A stretch of 64,000 bases of DNA from Lachnospiraceae bacterium (GCA_021770755.1 JAETQI010000012.1:29553-93552), one strand, 5' to 3'. Shown: positions 52,265 through 61,791, counted from the stretch's first letter. Notes: a model not told the origin generated them from the letters alone. Program-made: numbers and translations.

Positions 52265-52564
52265 ATGAGTGAAAGAGAACAAGCAAAACAGATTATTGAC
52301 CAGCTTCCTGAGTATAAAATGACAAAGATTTTATATCTGTTAAAAGGGATACAGATAGATGATGAAATAGAAGATGAATTATTTTGCGAAAGTTTGGCGG
52401 AAAGATATTTAAATGATACAGATCATGAATTTATTCCTTTTGAAGACGCTATAAAGGAAGCGGGGTTGGCTATTGATGACCTACAAAATTACATATCAGA
52501 AACTTTCCCTGTCATACTGCATACCAACAAGTTATCTGTAGTGGAGGTAGAAGAAAAGGAATAG
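52265..52564 (+). CDS. Small acidic protein, antitoxin-like, unknown
   Basis: 99 residues. The N-terminal helix SEREQAKQIIDQLPEYKMTKILYLLKGIQI is of a type often found in Clostridia antitoxin-like proteins, and FIPFEDAIKEAGL resembles their C-terminal toxin-binding segment. No toxin gene adjoins. I do not recognise a named family with certainty. Ribosome site is AGAGAGTAGGGA. Own promoter at 52203. Confidence 0.7.
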   Translation: MSEREQAKQIIDQLPEYKMTKILYLLKGIQIDDEIEDELFCESLAERYLNDTDHEFIPFEDAIKEAGLAIDDLQNYISETFPVILHTNKLSVVEVEEKE

Positions 52565-52593
52565 CGGTTACACTTATCCAAAGAGGTAAATAT

Positions 52594-53430
52594 ATGCATA
52601 AGATACTGTGTTCCACAGGGGCATTGCTTGAATACGGCGGAGATTATCATTTGTTAGAACCACTTTCAAGGCTGCTCGACTGTGATGGTTATGAGTTTAT
52701 GATGGATGCGCCCTACTACGATGAAGTCGATGGCTTAATACGATATTTGCAAAAGTCAGGCTTTTATATTCCCGTCGTCCATTGTGAAAAAAGCATAGGG
52801 GAAAATATCAGTAAAGGCGGAAATGCAAAGTTAAGCGATGCCTATGAAAAGTTTGAGATCAATTGTGATCTTGCAAAGAGCATTGGCGCCGGAAAAATGG
52901 TAGTGCATCTGTGGGATGGCGCAACGTCGGATTCCTATTTTGAAAGAAACCTGACAGGATACGACCGACTGCGCAATATAGCACGCCGATATGGGGTAGA
53001 TCTGCTGGTGGAGAATGTAGTCTGCACTGTTGCAGATCCGATGAAACATTTTTGCGAGCTCAGGGAGAGATATCCGGATATCCACTTTGTGTTTGACACC
53101 AAAATGGCAGCGTTTCACGGACAACTGGATCTGCTATATGAGGCGGATTACCGATGGATGTGGCAGGAGGGACATATCTGTCATTACCATGTGAACGATT
53201 ACGCTGGCGGATACAGGGATTGGGAACATCTCTGTTCGCTTCCTGTCGGAAAGGGGAAAATTGATTTTGCCCGTTTTTTTGAGTTTATTGACAAGTCAGG
53301 CTATGATGGGTTGCTTACAGTGGAGGCAACTGCGTGTCATGATGACGGAATGGTTGATGTGGAGATGCTGAACAGGCAGTTTCAGAACATTAGGAGCCGT
53401 ATAAGCAAATGGGGAAGCACATTACGGTAA
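52594..53430 (+). CDS. Sugar phosphate isomerase/epimerase-like TIM-barrel protein
   Basis: 278 residues of the xylose isomerase-like/AP endonuclease 2 superfamily: HLWDGATSDSYF, LLVENVVCTVADP (metal Glu), FVFDTKMAAFHGQ (metal Asp), CHYHVNDYAGG (metal His) and LTVEATACH. The metal ligands appear intact. Substrate unknown; may act on sugars or inositols. It follows the small acidic gene by 29 bases. Confidence 0.8.
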   Translation: MHKILCSTGALLEYGGDYHLLEPLSRLLDCDGYEFMMDAPYYDEVDGLIRYLQKSGFYIPVVHCEKSIGENISKGGNAKLSDAYEKFEINCDLAKSIGAGKMVVHLWDGATSDSYFERNLTGYDRLRNIARRYGVDLLVENVVCTVADPMKHFCELRERYPDIHFVFDTKMAAFHGQLDLLYEADYRWMWQEGHICHYHVNDYAGGYRDWEHLCSLPVGKGKIDFARFFEFIDKSGYDGLLTVEATACHDDGMVDVEMLNRQFQNIRSRISKWGSTLR

Positions 53431-53511
53431 AACTCTGTAAGAATACAGTTTGGAAAAGCGATCGTGAATAAATTGATAGGCTGATAAAAATACAAGGACA
53501 TCGAGGGGATA

Positions 53512-54046
53512 ATGGTGAAAAGGGGATTATTGATATTATTTTGCATGGGCATGATGGTGGCAGGTTGTGCAGACCAAAAGACGGGCGTGCAGCTATACAG
53601 AACAGTATCGCAACGGTCTGTGCCATACCGGCGGCTCTGGCGGAGACGGAGATCACTATGATGGGCTGTCAGCGATCCTCTCAAACGGAATAGAGACATA
53701 CATTTATGAGGCGGAGATCCTAAGCGGATGGTGGACGAGTTATGTCGATGGGACGATCTACGGTGAAGTTTTTGGTGAGAACGCGGATGTGCCGCTGGAA
53801 GTGTCAGCCTACACGATCGGCGGGGATAAGTACCATACATATGATATGTTGGAGTGCACCGACGAGCAGAAAAACTTGTGCGAGCCATATATCAACAGAT
53901 GCCGTGACGAGGCGGGTGTCAACTGGGTCACAGAGGAACAGTTGCAGGAAGCTGTCAGAAAAAGATGCAGTTTGCTCGGTATAGATTATGACACGCTTGA
54001 ACAGCAGGAAGAGGTGGAGTGGATAAATCTTTTGAAAGAAATTTGA
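53512..54046 (+). pseudogene. Small lipoprotein gene, frameshifted
   Basis: ATG 53512 begins a lipoprotein signal (KRGLLILFCMGMMVAGCAD, lipobox VAGC) that runs off into 30 Arg-rich junk residues and stops at 53661. From about 53590 a different frame reads smoothly to 54046 (HYDGLSAILSNGIETYIYEAEILSGWW...WVTEEQLQEAVRKRC). One base lost near 53560-53600 explains it. The intact product would be about 177 residues, a surface lipoprotein of no recognised family. A sequencing error is possible. Confidence 0.7.
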
Positions 54047-54058
54047 ATCTGGTATAGT
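54032..54058 (+). promoter_or_regulatory. Candidate promoter of 54097 gene
   Basis: TTGAAA, 15-base spacer, TATAGT preceded by CTGG, resembling the promoter at 52203. Confidence 0.45.
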
Positions 54059-54096
54059 AGGATACAAATTTAATTATTTTATCGAGGAGGATTCGT

Positions 54097-54324
54097 ATGG
54101 ATAATTATAGGATGACATGGAAAGAGATTCAAGAAAAATATCCAGATCAGTGGATCGGATTGTCAGATGTCGATTGGATTGATGATTCGAATATAAGGTC
54201 GGCGATTGTAAAATATACAGATAAAAGTAAAGAAGAGCTTCTGATCATGCAGATCAGGGATGAGATTTTTAGCTGTTATACAACACCAGATAATGTTTTT
54301 CAACTGGGAATGGCAGGGCATTGA
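54097..54324 (+). CDS. Small protein, unknown (75 residues)
   Basis: Opens MTWKEIQEKYPDQWIGLSDVDWIDDSNIRSA and ends TTPDNVFQLGMAGH. The pattern 'what the path/target is, in IQEKYPDQWI' is typical of small proteins paired with aspartyl-protease-like partners in Clostridia and Cyanobacteria; the next gene is such a partner. GAGGAGGATTCGT is the ribosome site. Stop overlaps the start region of the partner. Confidence 0.72.
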   Translation: MDNYRMTWKEIQEKYPDQWIGLSDVDWIDDSNIRSAIVKYTDKSKEELLIMQIRDEIFSCYTTPDNVFQLGMAGH

Positions 54325-54326
54325 GT

Positions 54327-54814
54327 ATGGAGCAGTTTACAATGGACTTAAATAAAGATTTCCAACGTCCGATCATTTATCTTGGCAATTGGCATAAGAT
54401 CAATGCCCTGCTTGATACGGGAGCGTTATTTCCCGTATGGACAGCTCCGGAAATTGTATTGCAGAATCTTGGCGGAGCTTTAGTTCGCGAAAATGTTTTT
54501 TCCGTGGTTTTGGCGGAGCGGCACAGGGGAATTTGTACAAACTGGATCAGGTAACAATTGGAAAGTTGATATTTCCGAATATGTCGATCATTGCCTGCAA
54601 TGAATTGGAGAGTGTTCCTTATCATATTCTTTTGAGCGCGACAATGTTTCAGGGATTGCGCTATGAGATTGATGATGCAAATCATAAATTTAATGTTACA
54701 GTACCAGATAGAGAGAATTGCATAAGAAATTTGAAGATTCAGGATAAGAATGGAAAGCTGCATGTGCTGTGCAATTCCACTCATCGAAAAATAATTGACG
54801 AATCTGACAATTAA
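54327..54814 (+). pseudogene. Retropepsin-like aspartyl protease, frameshifted in a T6 run
   Basis: ATG 54327 leads into INALLDTGALFPVW, the D-T-G-A active-site motif of single-domain retropepsin-like proteases. The frame ends early (stop near 54552) because it goes out of register in TTTTTT at about 54498-54503; the other frame then continues FRGFGGAAQGNLYKLDQVTIG...HILLSATMFQGLRYEID to 54814. One extra T would give an intact protein of about 162 residues. Probably inactivated; an assembly error in the homopolymer is an alternative. Confidence 0.75.
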
Positions 54815-54823
54815 TACTATAAT
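54795..54823 (+). promoter_or_regulatory. Promoter of apt-relA unit
   Basis: TTGACG, 17-base spacer, TATAAT, 64 bases before the apt start. Confidence 0.75.
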
Positions 54824-54887
54824 AGTGATATTCGAAAAATAAAATCTTTATTAATATTTTATAATAAAAAAGATTGGAGAATACGAT

Positions 54888-55412
54888 ATGAAAAAATTGG
54901 AAGAATACGTAAGAGCAATACCTGATTTTCCGGAGCCGGGTATCATATTCCGCGATGTGACGAGTGTCCTGCAGGATGCGGAAGGGCTGCACCTTGCCAT
55001 CGATACCATGCAGGATCTGGTGAAGGATCTTGATTATGATGTTGTGGTGGGAGCGGAGTCCAGAGGATTTATTTTTGGAACACCGATCGCATATAATAAC
55101 CATAAGCCTTTTGTTCTGATCAGAAAGAAAGGAAAGCTTCCGCGGGAGACTGTATCCATTGACTATGATCTTGAGTATGGCAAGGCGACGATAGAGATGC
55201 ACAGGGATTCCATTCAGCAGGGACAGAAGGTCCTGGTGGTGGATGATCTGATCGCCACTGGCGGAACGACGGAAGCGATGATCAATCTGATCGAATCGCT
55301 TGGCGGAGAAGTAGTGGGCGTAGTCGTTCTGATGGAGCTTGCCGGGTTGAAGGGCAGGGACAGGATTGCAGGTTACAGGCTTGATTCAGCGATCATCTAC
55401 GAGGGCAAATAG
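54888..55412 (+). CDS. apt: Adenine phosphoribosyltransferase
   Basis: 174 residues. IPDFPEPGIIFRDVT opening, VVGAESRGFIFG, and PRPP loop VLVVDDLIATGGT. Salvages adenine to AMP. Upstream of relA, as in many Clostridia and bacilli, linking purine salvage with stringent response. Confidence 0.96.
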   Translation: MKKLEEYVRAIPDFPEPGIIFRDVTSVLQDAEGLHLAIDTMQDLVKDLDYDVVVGAESRGFIFGTPIAYNNHKPFVLIRKKGKLPRETVSIDYDLEYGKATIEMHRDSIQQGQKVLVVDDLIATGGTTEAMINLIESLGGEVVGVVVLMELAGLKGRDRIAGYRLDSAIIYEGK

Positions 55413-55451
55413 AAAATAGACGAATAATATGGATATGGCTGGTGATGCGAA

Positions 55452-57812
55452 GTGACAGATGAGAAGCAGACAAGAACAGGAGAATATGAAGATTCCCTGA
55501 TCATACAAGGAAGTAAGACAAGGCCGCGAAAGACAGACGAACGAAAAATTGAATATATCAAGGAATTTCAAAGCCCCGATGAGTTGTATCAGGGGCTTAT
55601 TCGGCGTGTGCACAAATATCATCCGTCAGATGATATCTCAATGATCGACAAAGCGTACGCGACTGCCTGTGAGGCACACAAGGATCAGGTGAGAAAGTCG
55701 GGAGAACCCTATATTATCCATCCATTGTGTGTATCTATCATACTTGCGGATCTGGAGCTTGACAAGGAGACGATCATCGCGGGACTCTTACATGATGTCG
55801 TCGAGGATACGATCATGACCAACGACGAGCTCAAGGAGCAGTTTGGACCTGATGTGGAGCTCCTCGTCGATGGCGTTACCAAGTTGGAACAGTTGCAGTA
55901 TACGGGAGAGGCGGCGCCGGACCGGCTCACGAGCCGTGAGGAGCTGCAGGCGGAAAACCTGAGAAAGATGTTTCTTGCGATGGCAAAGGATATCCGGGTG
56001 ATCCTGATCAAGCTTGCCGACCGCCTTCACAATATGAGGACATTGAAATACAAGTCTCCGGAGAGCCAGAAACGTATTGCGCGGGAGACGCTGGATATCT
56101 ATTCGCCGCTGGCGGAGCGTCTGGGTATCTCCAAGATCAAGATCGAGCTCGATGATCTTTCGTTGAAATATCTGGAGCCGGAGGCGTATTATGATCTGGT
56201 GGAAAAGATCGCGCTCAGAAAGGATGTCCGCGAGAAGTATGTGCAGGATATTGTCGATGAAGTCACGGAACATATCATCGACGCAGGGATCGATGCCCAG
56301 ATCGACGGACGGGTCAAGCACTTTTTCAGTATCTATAAAAAGATGAAGAATCAGGGAAAGACGATCGACCAGATCTATGACCTGTTTGCAGTGCGCATTA
56401 TCGTTGATTCTGTCAAGGATTGTTATGCTGCGCTTGGTGTGATCCATGAGATGTATAAGCCGATGCCGGGCAGGTTTAAGGACTATATCTCCATGCCAAA
56501 GGCAAATATGTACCAGTCACTTCACACAACGCTGATCGGATCCACGGGCACGCCGTTTGAGATCCAGATCAGGACGTTTGAGATGCACAGAGTCGCTGAG
56601 TACGGTATCGCGGCACACTGGAAATACAAGGAAGCAAGTGACGGGAAAGTGTCCACGGGCGGCGAGGACGAGAAGCTGACATGGCTCAGTCAGATCCTCG
56701 AGTGGCAGCAGGATATGTCTGACAACAAAGAGTTTATGAAGCTTCTAAAGAGTGATCTTGACCTTTTCTCAGATCATGTCTATTGTTTTACGCCGGCGGG
56801 GGATGTCAAGAATCTTCCGGCAGGATCCACCCCGATCGATTTTGCCTACAGCGTTCACAGTGCAGTTGGAAACAAGATGATCGGCGCCAGGGTAAACGGC
56901 AAGCTTGTCACCATTGACTATCAGATCAACAATGGGGACTGTATTGAGATCATGACTTCCCAGAATTCAAAAGGACCAAGTCGTGACTGGCTGAATATCG
57001 TAAAATCGGCGCAGGCGAAGAATAAGATATCGCAGTGGTTCAAGAGTGAGTTTAAGGAAGAGAACATCATCAAGGGAAGAGAGCTTCTCCAGAATTATTG
57101 TAAGTCAAAAAATATCAATCTTATCGAGATTTTGAAGGCTGAGTTCCAGAAAGCCGTGATGCGCAAATACGGCTTTAACGACTGGGATGCGGTGCTTGCG
57201 GCGATCGGACACGGTGCTCTCAAAGAAGGGCAGGTCATCAACCGCATGCAGGAGTTGTATGCCAGAGCACACAAGAAAGAGGAGACGGACGAGGAGCTTC
57301 TGGCGGCGATACAGGAAAACAGCGCTAACAAGCAGATGAAGCCCAAGAGCAAGACAGGCATCACGGTGAAAGGGATCCACGACGTGGCAGTTCGCTTTTC
57401 ACGCTGCTGCGCGCCGGTTCCGGGCGATGAGATCGTGGGTTTTGTCACGCGGGGGCGGGGTGTTTCCATACACAGGACGGACTGCATCAACATTATCAGC
57501 CTGTCTGCTCTGGATCGTTTCAGGCTGATCGATGCGGAGTGGCAGCCGGAGGCAGCGGCGGAAAACAACGAGAAGTATCTGACAGAGATCGTGATCTACG
57601 CACAGAACAGACATGGCCTGCTGGCGGACATCACAAAGGCGCTCTCGGAGAAAAATATCGATATCCGGTCTGTGAACACGCGGACAAACAAGCAGGATAT
57701 CGCCACGATCGGGATGACATTTGAGATTAGCTGCAGGGAAGAACTGCAGATGATCGTGGACAAATTGAAAATGATAAAGAATGTGATCGATATTGAAAGG
57801 ACGACGGGTTGA
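55452..57812 (+). CDS. relA: Bifunctional (p)ppGpp synthetase/hydrolase (RelA/SpoT homologue)
   Basis: 786 residues, GTG start. Domains in order: HD hydrolase (HPLCVSIILADLELD...GLLHDVVEDT with HD pair), synthetase (KHFFSIYKKMKNQ, YDLFAVRIIVDSVKDCY, GRFKDYISMPKANMYQSLHTT), TGS (VYCFTPAGDVKNLPAGSTPIDFAYSVHS), and a C-terminal zinc-finger-like and ACT domain (RFSRCCAPVPGDEIVGFVTRGRGVSIHRTDC; YAQNRHGLLADITKALSE). Both catalytic halves look intact. Controls the stringent alarmone. Confidence 0.97.
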   Translation: MTDEKQTRTGEYEDSLIIQGSKTRPRKTDERKIEYIKEFQSPDELYQGLIRRVHKYHPSDDISMIDKAYATACEAHKDQVRKSGEPYIIHPLCVSIILADLELDKETIIAGLLHDVVEDTIMTNDELKEQFGPDVELLVDGVTKLEQLQYTGEAAPDRLTSREELQAENLRKMFLAMAKDIRVILIKLADRLHNMRTLKYKSPESQKRIARETLDIYSPLAERLGISKIKIELDDLSLKYLEPEAYYDLVEKIALRKDVREKYVQDIVDEVTEHIIDAGIDAQIDGRVKHFFSIYKKMKNQGKTIDQIYDLFAVRIIVDSVKDCYAALGVIHEMYKPMPGRFKDYISMPKANMYQSLHTTLIGSTGTPFEIQIRTFEMHRVAEYGIAAHWKYKEASDGKVSTGGEDEKLTWLSQILEWQQDMSDNKEFMKLLKSDLDLFSDHVYCFTPAGDVKNLPAGSTPIDFAYSVHSAVGNKMIGARVNGKLVTIDYQINNGDCIEIMTSQNSKGPSRDWLNIVKSAQAKNKISQWFKSEFKEENIIKGRELLQNYCKSKNINLIEILKAEFQKAVMRKYGFNDWDAVLAAIGHGALKEGQVINRMQELYARAHKKEETDEELLAAIQENSANKQMKPKSKTGITVKGIHDVAVRFSRCCAPVPGDEIVGFVTRGRGVSIHRTDCINIISLSALDRFRLIDAEWQPEAAAENNEKYLTEIVIYAQNRHGLLADITKALSEKNIDIRSVNTRTNKQDIATIGMTFEISCREELQMIVDKLKMIKNVIDIERTTG

Positions 57813-57813
57813 G

Positions 57814-58449
57814 ATGGCGGATTTAAAGGTAAAAAGAAGGGTGCTGAGTGCCTGCCAGACAAATTGCTATTACGTTTATAGGGAAGGGGCGGACGAGATC
57901 GTCATCATCGATCCCGGCGATAACGGGGAGGTCGTGTACGACGATGTGAAAAGCCTTGGATTTGAGAAGATCGCAGGAATCCTGCTGACGCATGGTCATG
58001 GGGATCACACTGGCGGCGCGCTAAAGCTAAAGGAGCTCAGCGGGGCAAAGATCTATGCCCATGAGGACGAGGCGGAGATCTTAAAAGATCCGGAGAAAAA
58101 TCTGTCTGGCTGGTTTGGCAGGGCGTATGGCTTCGAGGCGGACGAATATTTTCGGGATAAGCAGACGTTCTCCATGGCAGGCGTTGAATTTGAGGTACTT
58201 CACACGCCGGGGCATACAAAGGGCGGTTGCTGCTATTATGCTGCCGGGGATCAGACGATGTTCTGCGGGGATACGATCTTCAATGGTTCTGTCGGAAGGA
58301 CTGATTTTTATTCGGGTTCCATGAGGCAGTTGGGGGATTCGATCCGCGAGCGGATCATGACGCTCCCCGATGATGTGAAGCTTTATTCGGGACACGGTGA
58401 CGCGACGACAGTCGGATACGAGAGAAAGTACAATCCATGTCTGGGATAG
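57814..58449 (+). CDS. Metallo-beta-lactamase-fold hydrolase (glyoxalase II-like)
   Basis: 211 residues. LTHGHGDHTGG is the HxHxDH metal motif; HTPGHTKGGCCYY, FCGDTIFNGSVGRTDF and SGHGDATTVGYE complete the glyoxalase II-type site. ATG 57814 is one base after the relA stop, so it is coupled. Often found after relA in Firmicutes. Substrate unknown. Confidence 0.92.
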   Translation: MADLKVKRRVLSACQTNCYYVYREGADEIVIIDPGDNGEVVYDDVKSLGFEKIAGILLTHGHGDHTGGALKLKELSGAKIYAHEDEAEILKDPEKNLSGWFGRAYGFEADEYFRDKQTFSMAGVEFEVLHTPGHTKGGCCYYAAGDQTMFCGDTIFNGSVGRTDFYSGSMRQLGDSIRERIMTLPDDVKLYSGHGDATTVGYERKYNPCLG

Positions 58450-58463
58450 GCATGGATTTATTT

Positions 58464-58499
58464 GTGCACAGACCCGTGCTCCGCCCGGCGGGTTGAAAA
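58464..58499 (+). repeat. Fragment of the dispersed palindromic repeat
   Basis: GCACAGACCCGTGC followed by a short CCGCCCGGCGG palindrome between the hydrolase and hemZ. The first part is identical to the end of the copy at 34066. Confidence 0.6.
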
Positions 58500-58525
58500 G
58501 TGGTGTGAAACAGGAGATTTGCAAT

Positions 58526-59974
58526 ATGATCAATGTCTATACCAACAGGGAAAATTATCAGTATGATGTACATGCACTGCTCAAATCCTTTTATCCGGAG
58601 CATGATGTGAGGGTGTATAACGAGAGCGAACTGAATACAAGGGAGGATAATGGCAGTTATGTCATCATACGGATTCTGGATGACAGAATGGAAATGACAC
58701 TTGCCATCGATGACAGAAAAGAGTACGTGCATACATACAAAAATGACGCAGATGTCATAAAAAAACAGAGTAAGCTGTACCTGTATCATGATCTGTGTGA
58801 TTATACAGGGAGGACGCTTCCGTGGGGGAACCTCACAGGGATCCGGCCGACAAAGCTCACCATGGCAATGCTGGCGGAAGGGATGGCGGATGACGAGATC
58901 ATCGCGCAGATGAAGGCGGCGCATGCGGTGAGTGACGAGAAAGCGCGGCTCAGCCTTGATATCTCCAGGCGGGAGCGGCAGATCCTGGACAGGATTCATT
59001 ATGCGGACGGCTACAGCCTGTACATCGGCATTCCGTTCTGCCCGACGACCTGCCTGTACTGCTCGTTCACATCGTATCCGATCGCGGCGTGGCGCAGGCG
59101 GGTGCAGGCATATCTGCAGGCGCTTTTTCGGGAGATCGATTTTGCGGGGGAGATATATCGCGCCAGGATCCTGGACACGGTCTATATCGGCGGGGGAACG
59201 CCGACGACGCTGGAGGCGGGCGAACTGGATGCGCTGCTGCAGCGCATCCGCGACAGGTTTGATTTCCGGCAGGTCGGGGAGTTTACCGTGGAGGCAGGGC
59301 GCGCGGACAGCATCACGCGGGAAAAGCTCGATGTGCTGAAAAAGCACGGCGTGACGCGCATATCCGTCAATCCGCAGACCATGAACGATGAGACGTTAAG
59401 ATACATAGGCAGGCAGCACACGGTCGCACAGGTGAGAGAAGCTTTTCATATGGCGAGAGAGGCGGGATTTGACAATATCAATATGGATATCATTCTGGGA
59501 CTTCCCGGAGAGCTTGAAGCGCATGTGCAGCACACGGTCGATGAGATCAGGGAGCTGGATCCCGACAGTCTGACCGTCCATTCGCTCGCGGTCAAGCGCG
59601 CGTCGAAGCTCACCCAGTGGATCGGGGAAAACGGTATCGGTACCCTGCGCAACACGGACGCCACGATGGAGATCGCCAGAAAGGGTGCGTGCGCGATGGA
59701 CATGAAGCCATATTATCTCTACAGGCAGAAAAATATGTCCGGGAATTTTGAGAATGTCGGTTATGCGAGAGAGGGAAAATACGGGATCTACAATATCCTG
59801 ATCAACGAGGAGGTTCAGACCATCATCGCGCTCGGCGCGGGCAGTATATCAAAGAGGGTCTATCCCGACGGACGGATCGAGCGGAGCGAGAACCTCAAGG
59901 ACGTGGCGCTCTACATCGAGAAGATCGACGAGATGATCGGGCGCAAGAGGAAACTTTTAGGGGAGGGCTGGTGA
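58526..59974 (+). CDS. hemZ: HemZ, radical SAM coproporphyrinogen III oxidase family
   Basis: 482 residues. An N-terminal domain without radical SAM features (NVYTNRENYQYDVHALLKSFYPEHD), as in Bacillus HemZ, then GIPFCPTTCLYCSF (CX3CX2C), YIGGGTPTTLEAGEL, VTRISVNPQTMNDETL and DIILGLPGE. ATG 58526 follows CAGGAG. Anaerobic tetrapyrrole enzyme family; exact reaction of HemZ is not settled. Its stop shares GTGA with the next gene. Confidence 0.92.
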   Translation: MINVYTNRENYQYDVHALLKSFYPEHDVRVYNESELNTREDNGSYVIIRILDDRMEMTLAIDDRKEYVHTYKNDADVIKKQSKLYLYHDLCDYTGRTLPWGNLTGIRPTKLTMAMLAEGMADDEIIAQMKAAHAVSDEKARLSLDISRRERQILDRIHYADGYSLYIGIPFCPTTCLYCSFTSYPIAAWRRRVQAYLQALFREIDFAGEIYRARILDTVYIGGGTPTTLEAGELDALLQRIRDRFDFRQVGEFTVEAGRADSITREKLDVLKKHGVTRISVNPQTMNDETLRYIGRQHTVAQVREAFHMAREAGFDNINMDIILGLPGELEAHVQHTVDEIRELDPDSLTVHSLAVKRASKLTQWIGENGIGTLRNTDATMEIARKGACAMDMKPYYLYRQKNMSGNFENVGYAREGKYGIYNILINEEVQTIIALGAGSISKRVYPDGRIERSENLKDVALYIEKIDEMIGRKRKLLGEGW

Positions 59975-61410
59975 TTGTGAAAGTACGATTTGTTGAGCCG
60001 GGAAACAGGCCATACAAGCCGACGCCTTTGAATTATTTTGTGTATGACAGGTATATCAGGACGCCTTCTGTCGGATTGAACACACTGGCAACGATCGTGA
60101 AAGAGGTTGTGCCGGATACCCTGATGTACAGTGAATCCATATCCCGTCTGGTGATGGAGGATATCGTGGATGCGGACATCATTTTTATCGGTATCTTTAC
60201 TTTTAACGCAGTGCGGGGATACCGGCTGGCGCGGTATTTTCAGAAAAAGAGCAGGGCAGTTGTCGTGATGGGCGGTCTCCATGCTTCCATGAATTACAGG
60301 GAAGCCGCAAGGTACTGCGACTATGTTCTCCTGGGGGAGGGGGACGAGTCGGTATTGGAGATGGTGGAGGCAGTGCGCAGGGGCGAGACGCCTGCATTTC
60401 CGGGCGTCGTTTACCGGAAAAACGGGAAGCTGGTCCATACAGGGGACCGAAGGCCGCCGGAACAGTTTGAGACGATACCGGATAAGGATCTTGTGTACCG
60501 TTACAGGAAGATGGCAGGGCATAATACGCTCTGGGGGCAGGTTCACGCCTCCAGGGGCTGTCCGCACAACTGTGATTACTGTGCGCTTGTGCGTCATTTC
60601 GGGAGACGGGTGAGGACGAGGACACCTGAAAATGTGCTGGAGGATATACGCAGGACGATCGCATTTCAGGAAGAAGGGCATCACAGACTGCTGAAGGCGC
60701 TGTGGATCACGGATGACAATTTCTTTGCGGACCGCGAGTGGGCTGTGGAAGTGCTGCACAAGATCATTGACAGCGGGATCAGATATCATTTTACGGTACA
60801 GGCGAGATGGGAAGTGGGGCTCGACGATGAAATGCTGGATCTGCTCAAAAGGGCGGGCTTTGTGGAGCTGGCGGTCGGGATCGAGTTTATCGACGATGAG
60901 TCCTTTGCGCTCTATCACAAGAAGAGCAGCAGGGAGAAGATCGTGGAATCCATACGCAATATTCAGAAGCACGGACTGAGTGTCCGCGGTCTCTTTATCT
61001 TGGGAGCGGATAACCACACGGTCGGCGTGGGGGAAAAGCTGGCTGATTTTGTGATCGAGAACCATATCCAGGGGGCGCTGATCCAATGTATGTACTTTGT
61101 GCCGGGCACACCGGTCTATGAGAGTCATAAGGACCGGCTGCTCCACAAAAACTGGAGCAAGTACAACGGAAATGCAGTGCACATACCGGAAAAGATGACG
61201 CCGTATGAGCTGCAGATGGAACACATCAGGGCGAGTAAAAGGATCTATTCCTTTCCAAGACTGGTGCATGCACTGCTGTGTGAGGATGCGCTGCACAAAC
61301 TGCTGTTTGCAGGTGAGTATTTCTGGCACATGAGCATAAGGGCTGACCTGAAAAAGGAGCTGCCTTATCTGAAAAACTGGAAAAATTATAAAATCCCCCT
61401 TGCCAAATGA
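59971..61410 (+). CDS. B12-binding radical SAM protein (BchE/MagMT-like)
   Basis: 479 residues. N-terminal cobalamin-binding fold (residues 1-140: LNTLATIVKEV, FTFNAVRGYRLARYF, VVMGGLHASMNY), then radical SAM: VHASRGCPHNCDYC (CX3CX2C) and TDDNFFADREWAVEVL. Seven-strand barrel and C-terminal extension follow. Family members methylate or rearrange tetrapyrroles, lipids and others; reaction unknown here. GTG start overlaps the hemZ stop, so they are coupled. Confidence 0.85.
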   Translation: MIVKVRFVEPGNRPYKPTPLNYFVYDRYIRTPSVGLNTLATIVKEVVPDTLMYSESISRLVMEDIVDADIIFIGIFTFNAVRGYRLARYFQKKSRAVVVMGGLHASMNYREAARYCDYVLLGEGDESVLEMVEAVRRGETPAFPGVVYRKNGKLVHTGDRRPPEQFETIPDKDLVYRYRKMAGHNTLWGQVHASRGCPHNCDYCALVRHFGRRVRTRTPENVLEDIRRTIAFQEEGHHRLLKALWITDDNFFADREWAVEVLHKIIDSGIRYHFTVQARWEVGLDDEMLDLLKRAGFVELAVGIEFIDDESFALYHKKSSREKIVESIRNIQKHGLSVRGLFILGADNHTVGVGEKLADFVIENHIQGALIQCMYFVPGTPVYESHKDRLLHKNWSKYNGNAVHIPEKMTPYELQMEHIRASKRIYSFPRLVHALLCEDALHKLLFAGEYFWHMSIRADLKKELPYLKNWKNYKIPLAK

Positions 61411-61434
61411 TCCGGAATCGGATATGATGAAGAC

Positions 61435-61563
61435 AGATACACGACTGGCGGAACAGATATTGTGATCGCACAATACGGAGTAGGGGAACCTACAGGGAGT
61501 GTATGATTTAGAAGCCGACCGCCTGGGCAGCATGATGTTTGTGCGCCCAGACGGTTCTTTTTT
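61435..61563 (+). ncRNA. ZTP (pfl) riboswitch with intrinsic terminator
   Basis: Conserved pieces in order: ACGACTGGCGGAACA (61441 on), GGAGTAGGGGAACCTACAGGGAG (61477-61499 region), and the diagnostic CCGCCTGGGC (61519-61528). The last element also forms the 5' arm of a terminator with GCCCAGACGGT (61544-61554) followed by T7. ZTP/ZMP binding should block the terminator and turn on the downstream purine genes, which fits the known biology of this riboswitch. Confidence 0.92.
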
Positions 61564-61750
61564 ATGCGCAGACCCGTGCAGAGGAAATATGCCGCTAGTG
61601 CGGCGCACGGGTCGCGCGCGAGTAGAGGAAGAAGGCTCTTCCCTACTCGATTACGCACGGGCACCCATAGGAAGATTGTCAGCAGAGGCTGACGGGTGCC
61701 CGGCGCGCGAGTAGTGGAGAAGGACATTCCCCTACTCGATTGCACATGGG
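61558..61750 (+). repeat. Two tandem copies of the dispersed compound palindrome
   Basis: Copy A (61561-61650): GCAGACCCGTGC, apical GCCGCTAGTGCGGC, GCACGGGTCGCGCGC, then GAGTAG/CTACTC hairpin. Copy B (61655-61745): GCACGGGCACCC, apical AGC..GCT, GGGTGCCCGGCGCGC, then GAGTAG/CTACTC hairpin. Both match the copy at 33967 module by module. They lie between the riboswitch terminator and the purO-like gene. Confidence 0.85.
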
Positions 61751-61791
61751 CGCATTTACACACTTTTATTAAACACATAGGAGGTTTCAGG

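Noticed and set aside
54490..54510. Programmed -1 frameshift at TTTTTT in the protease-like gene
   Set aside because: The zero-frame codons do not give a proper X-XXY-YYZ heptamer and no stimulatory hairpin is evident; simple base loss explains it better.
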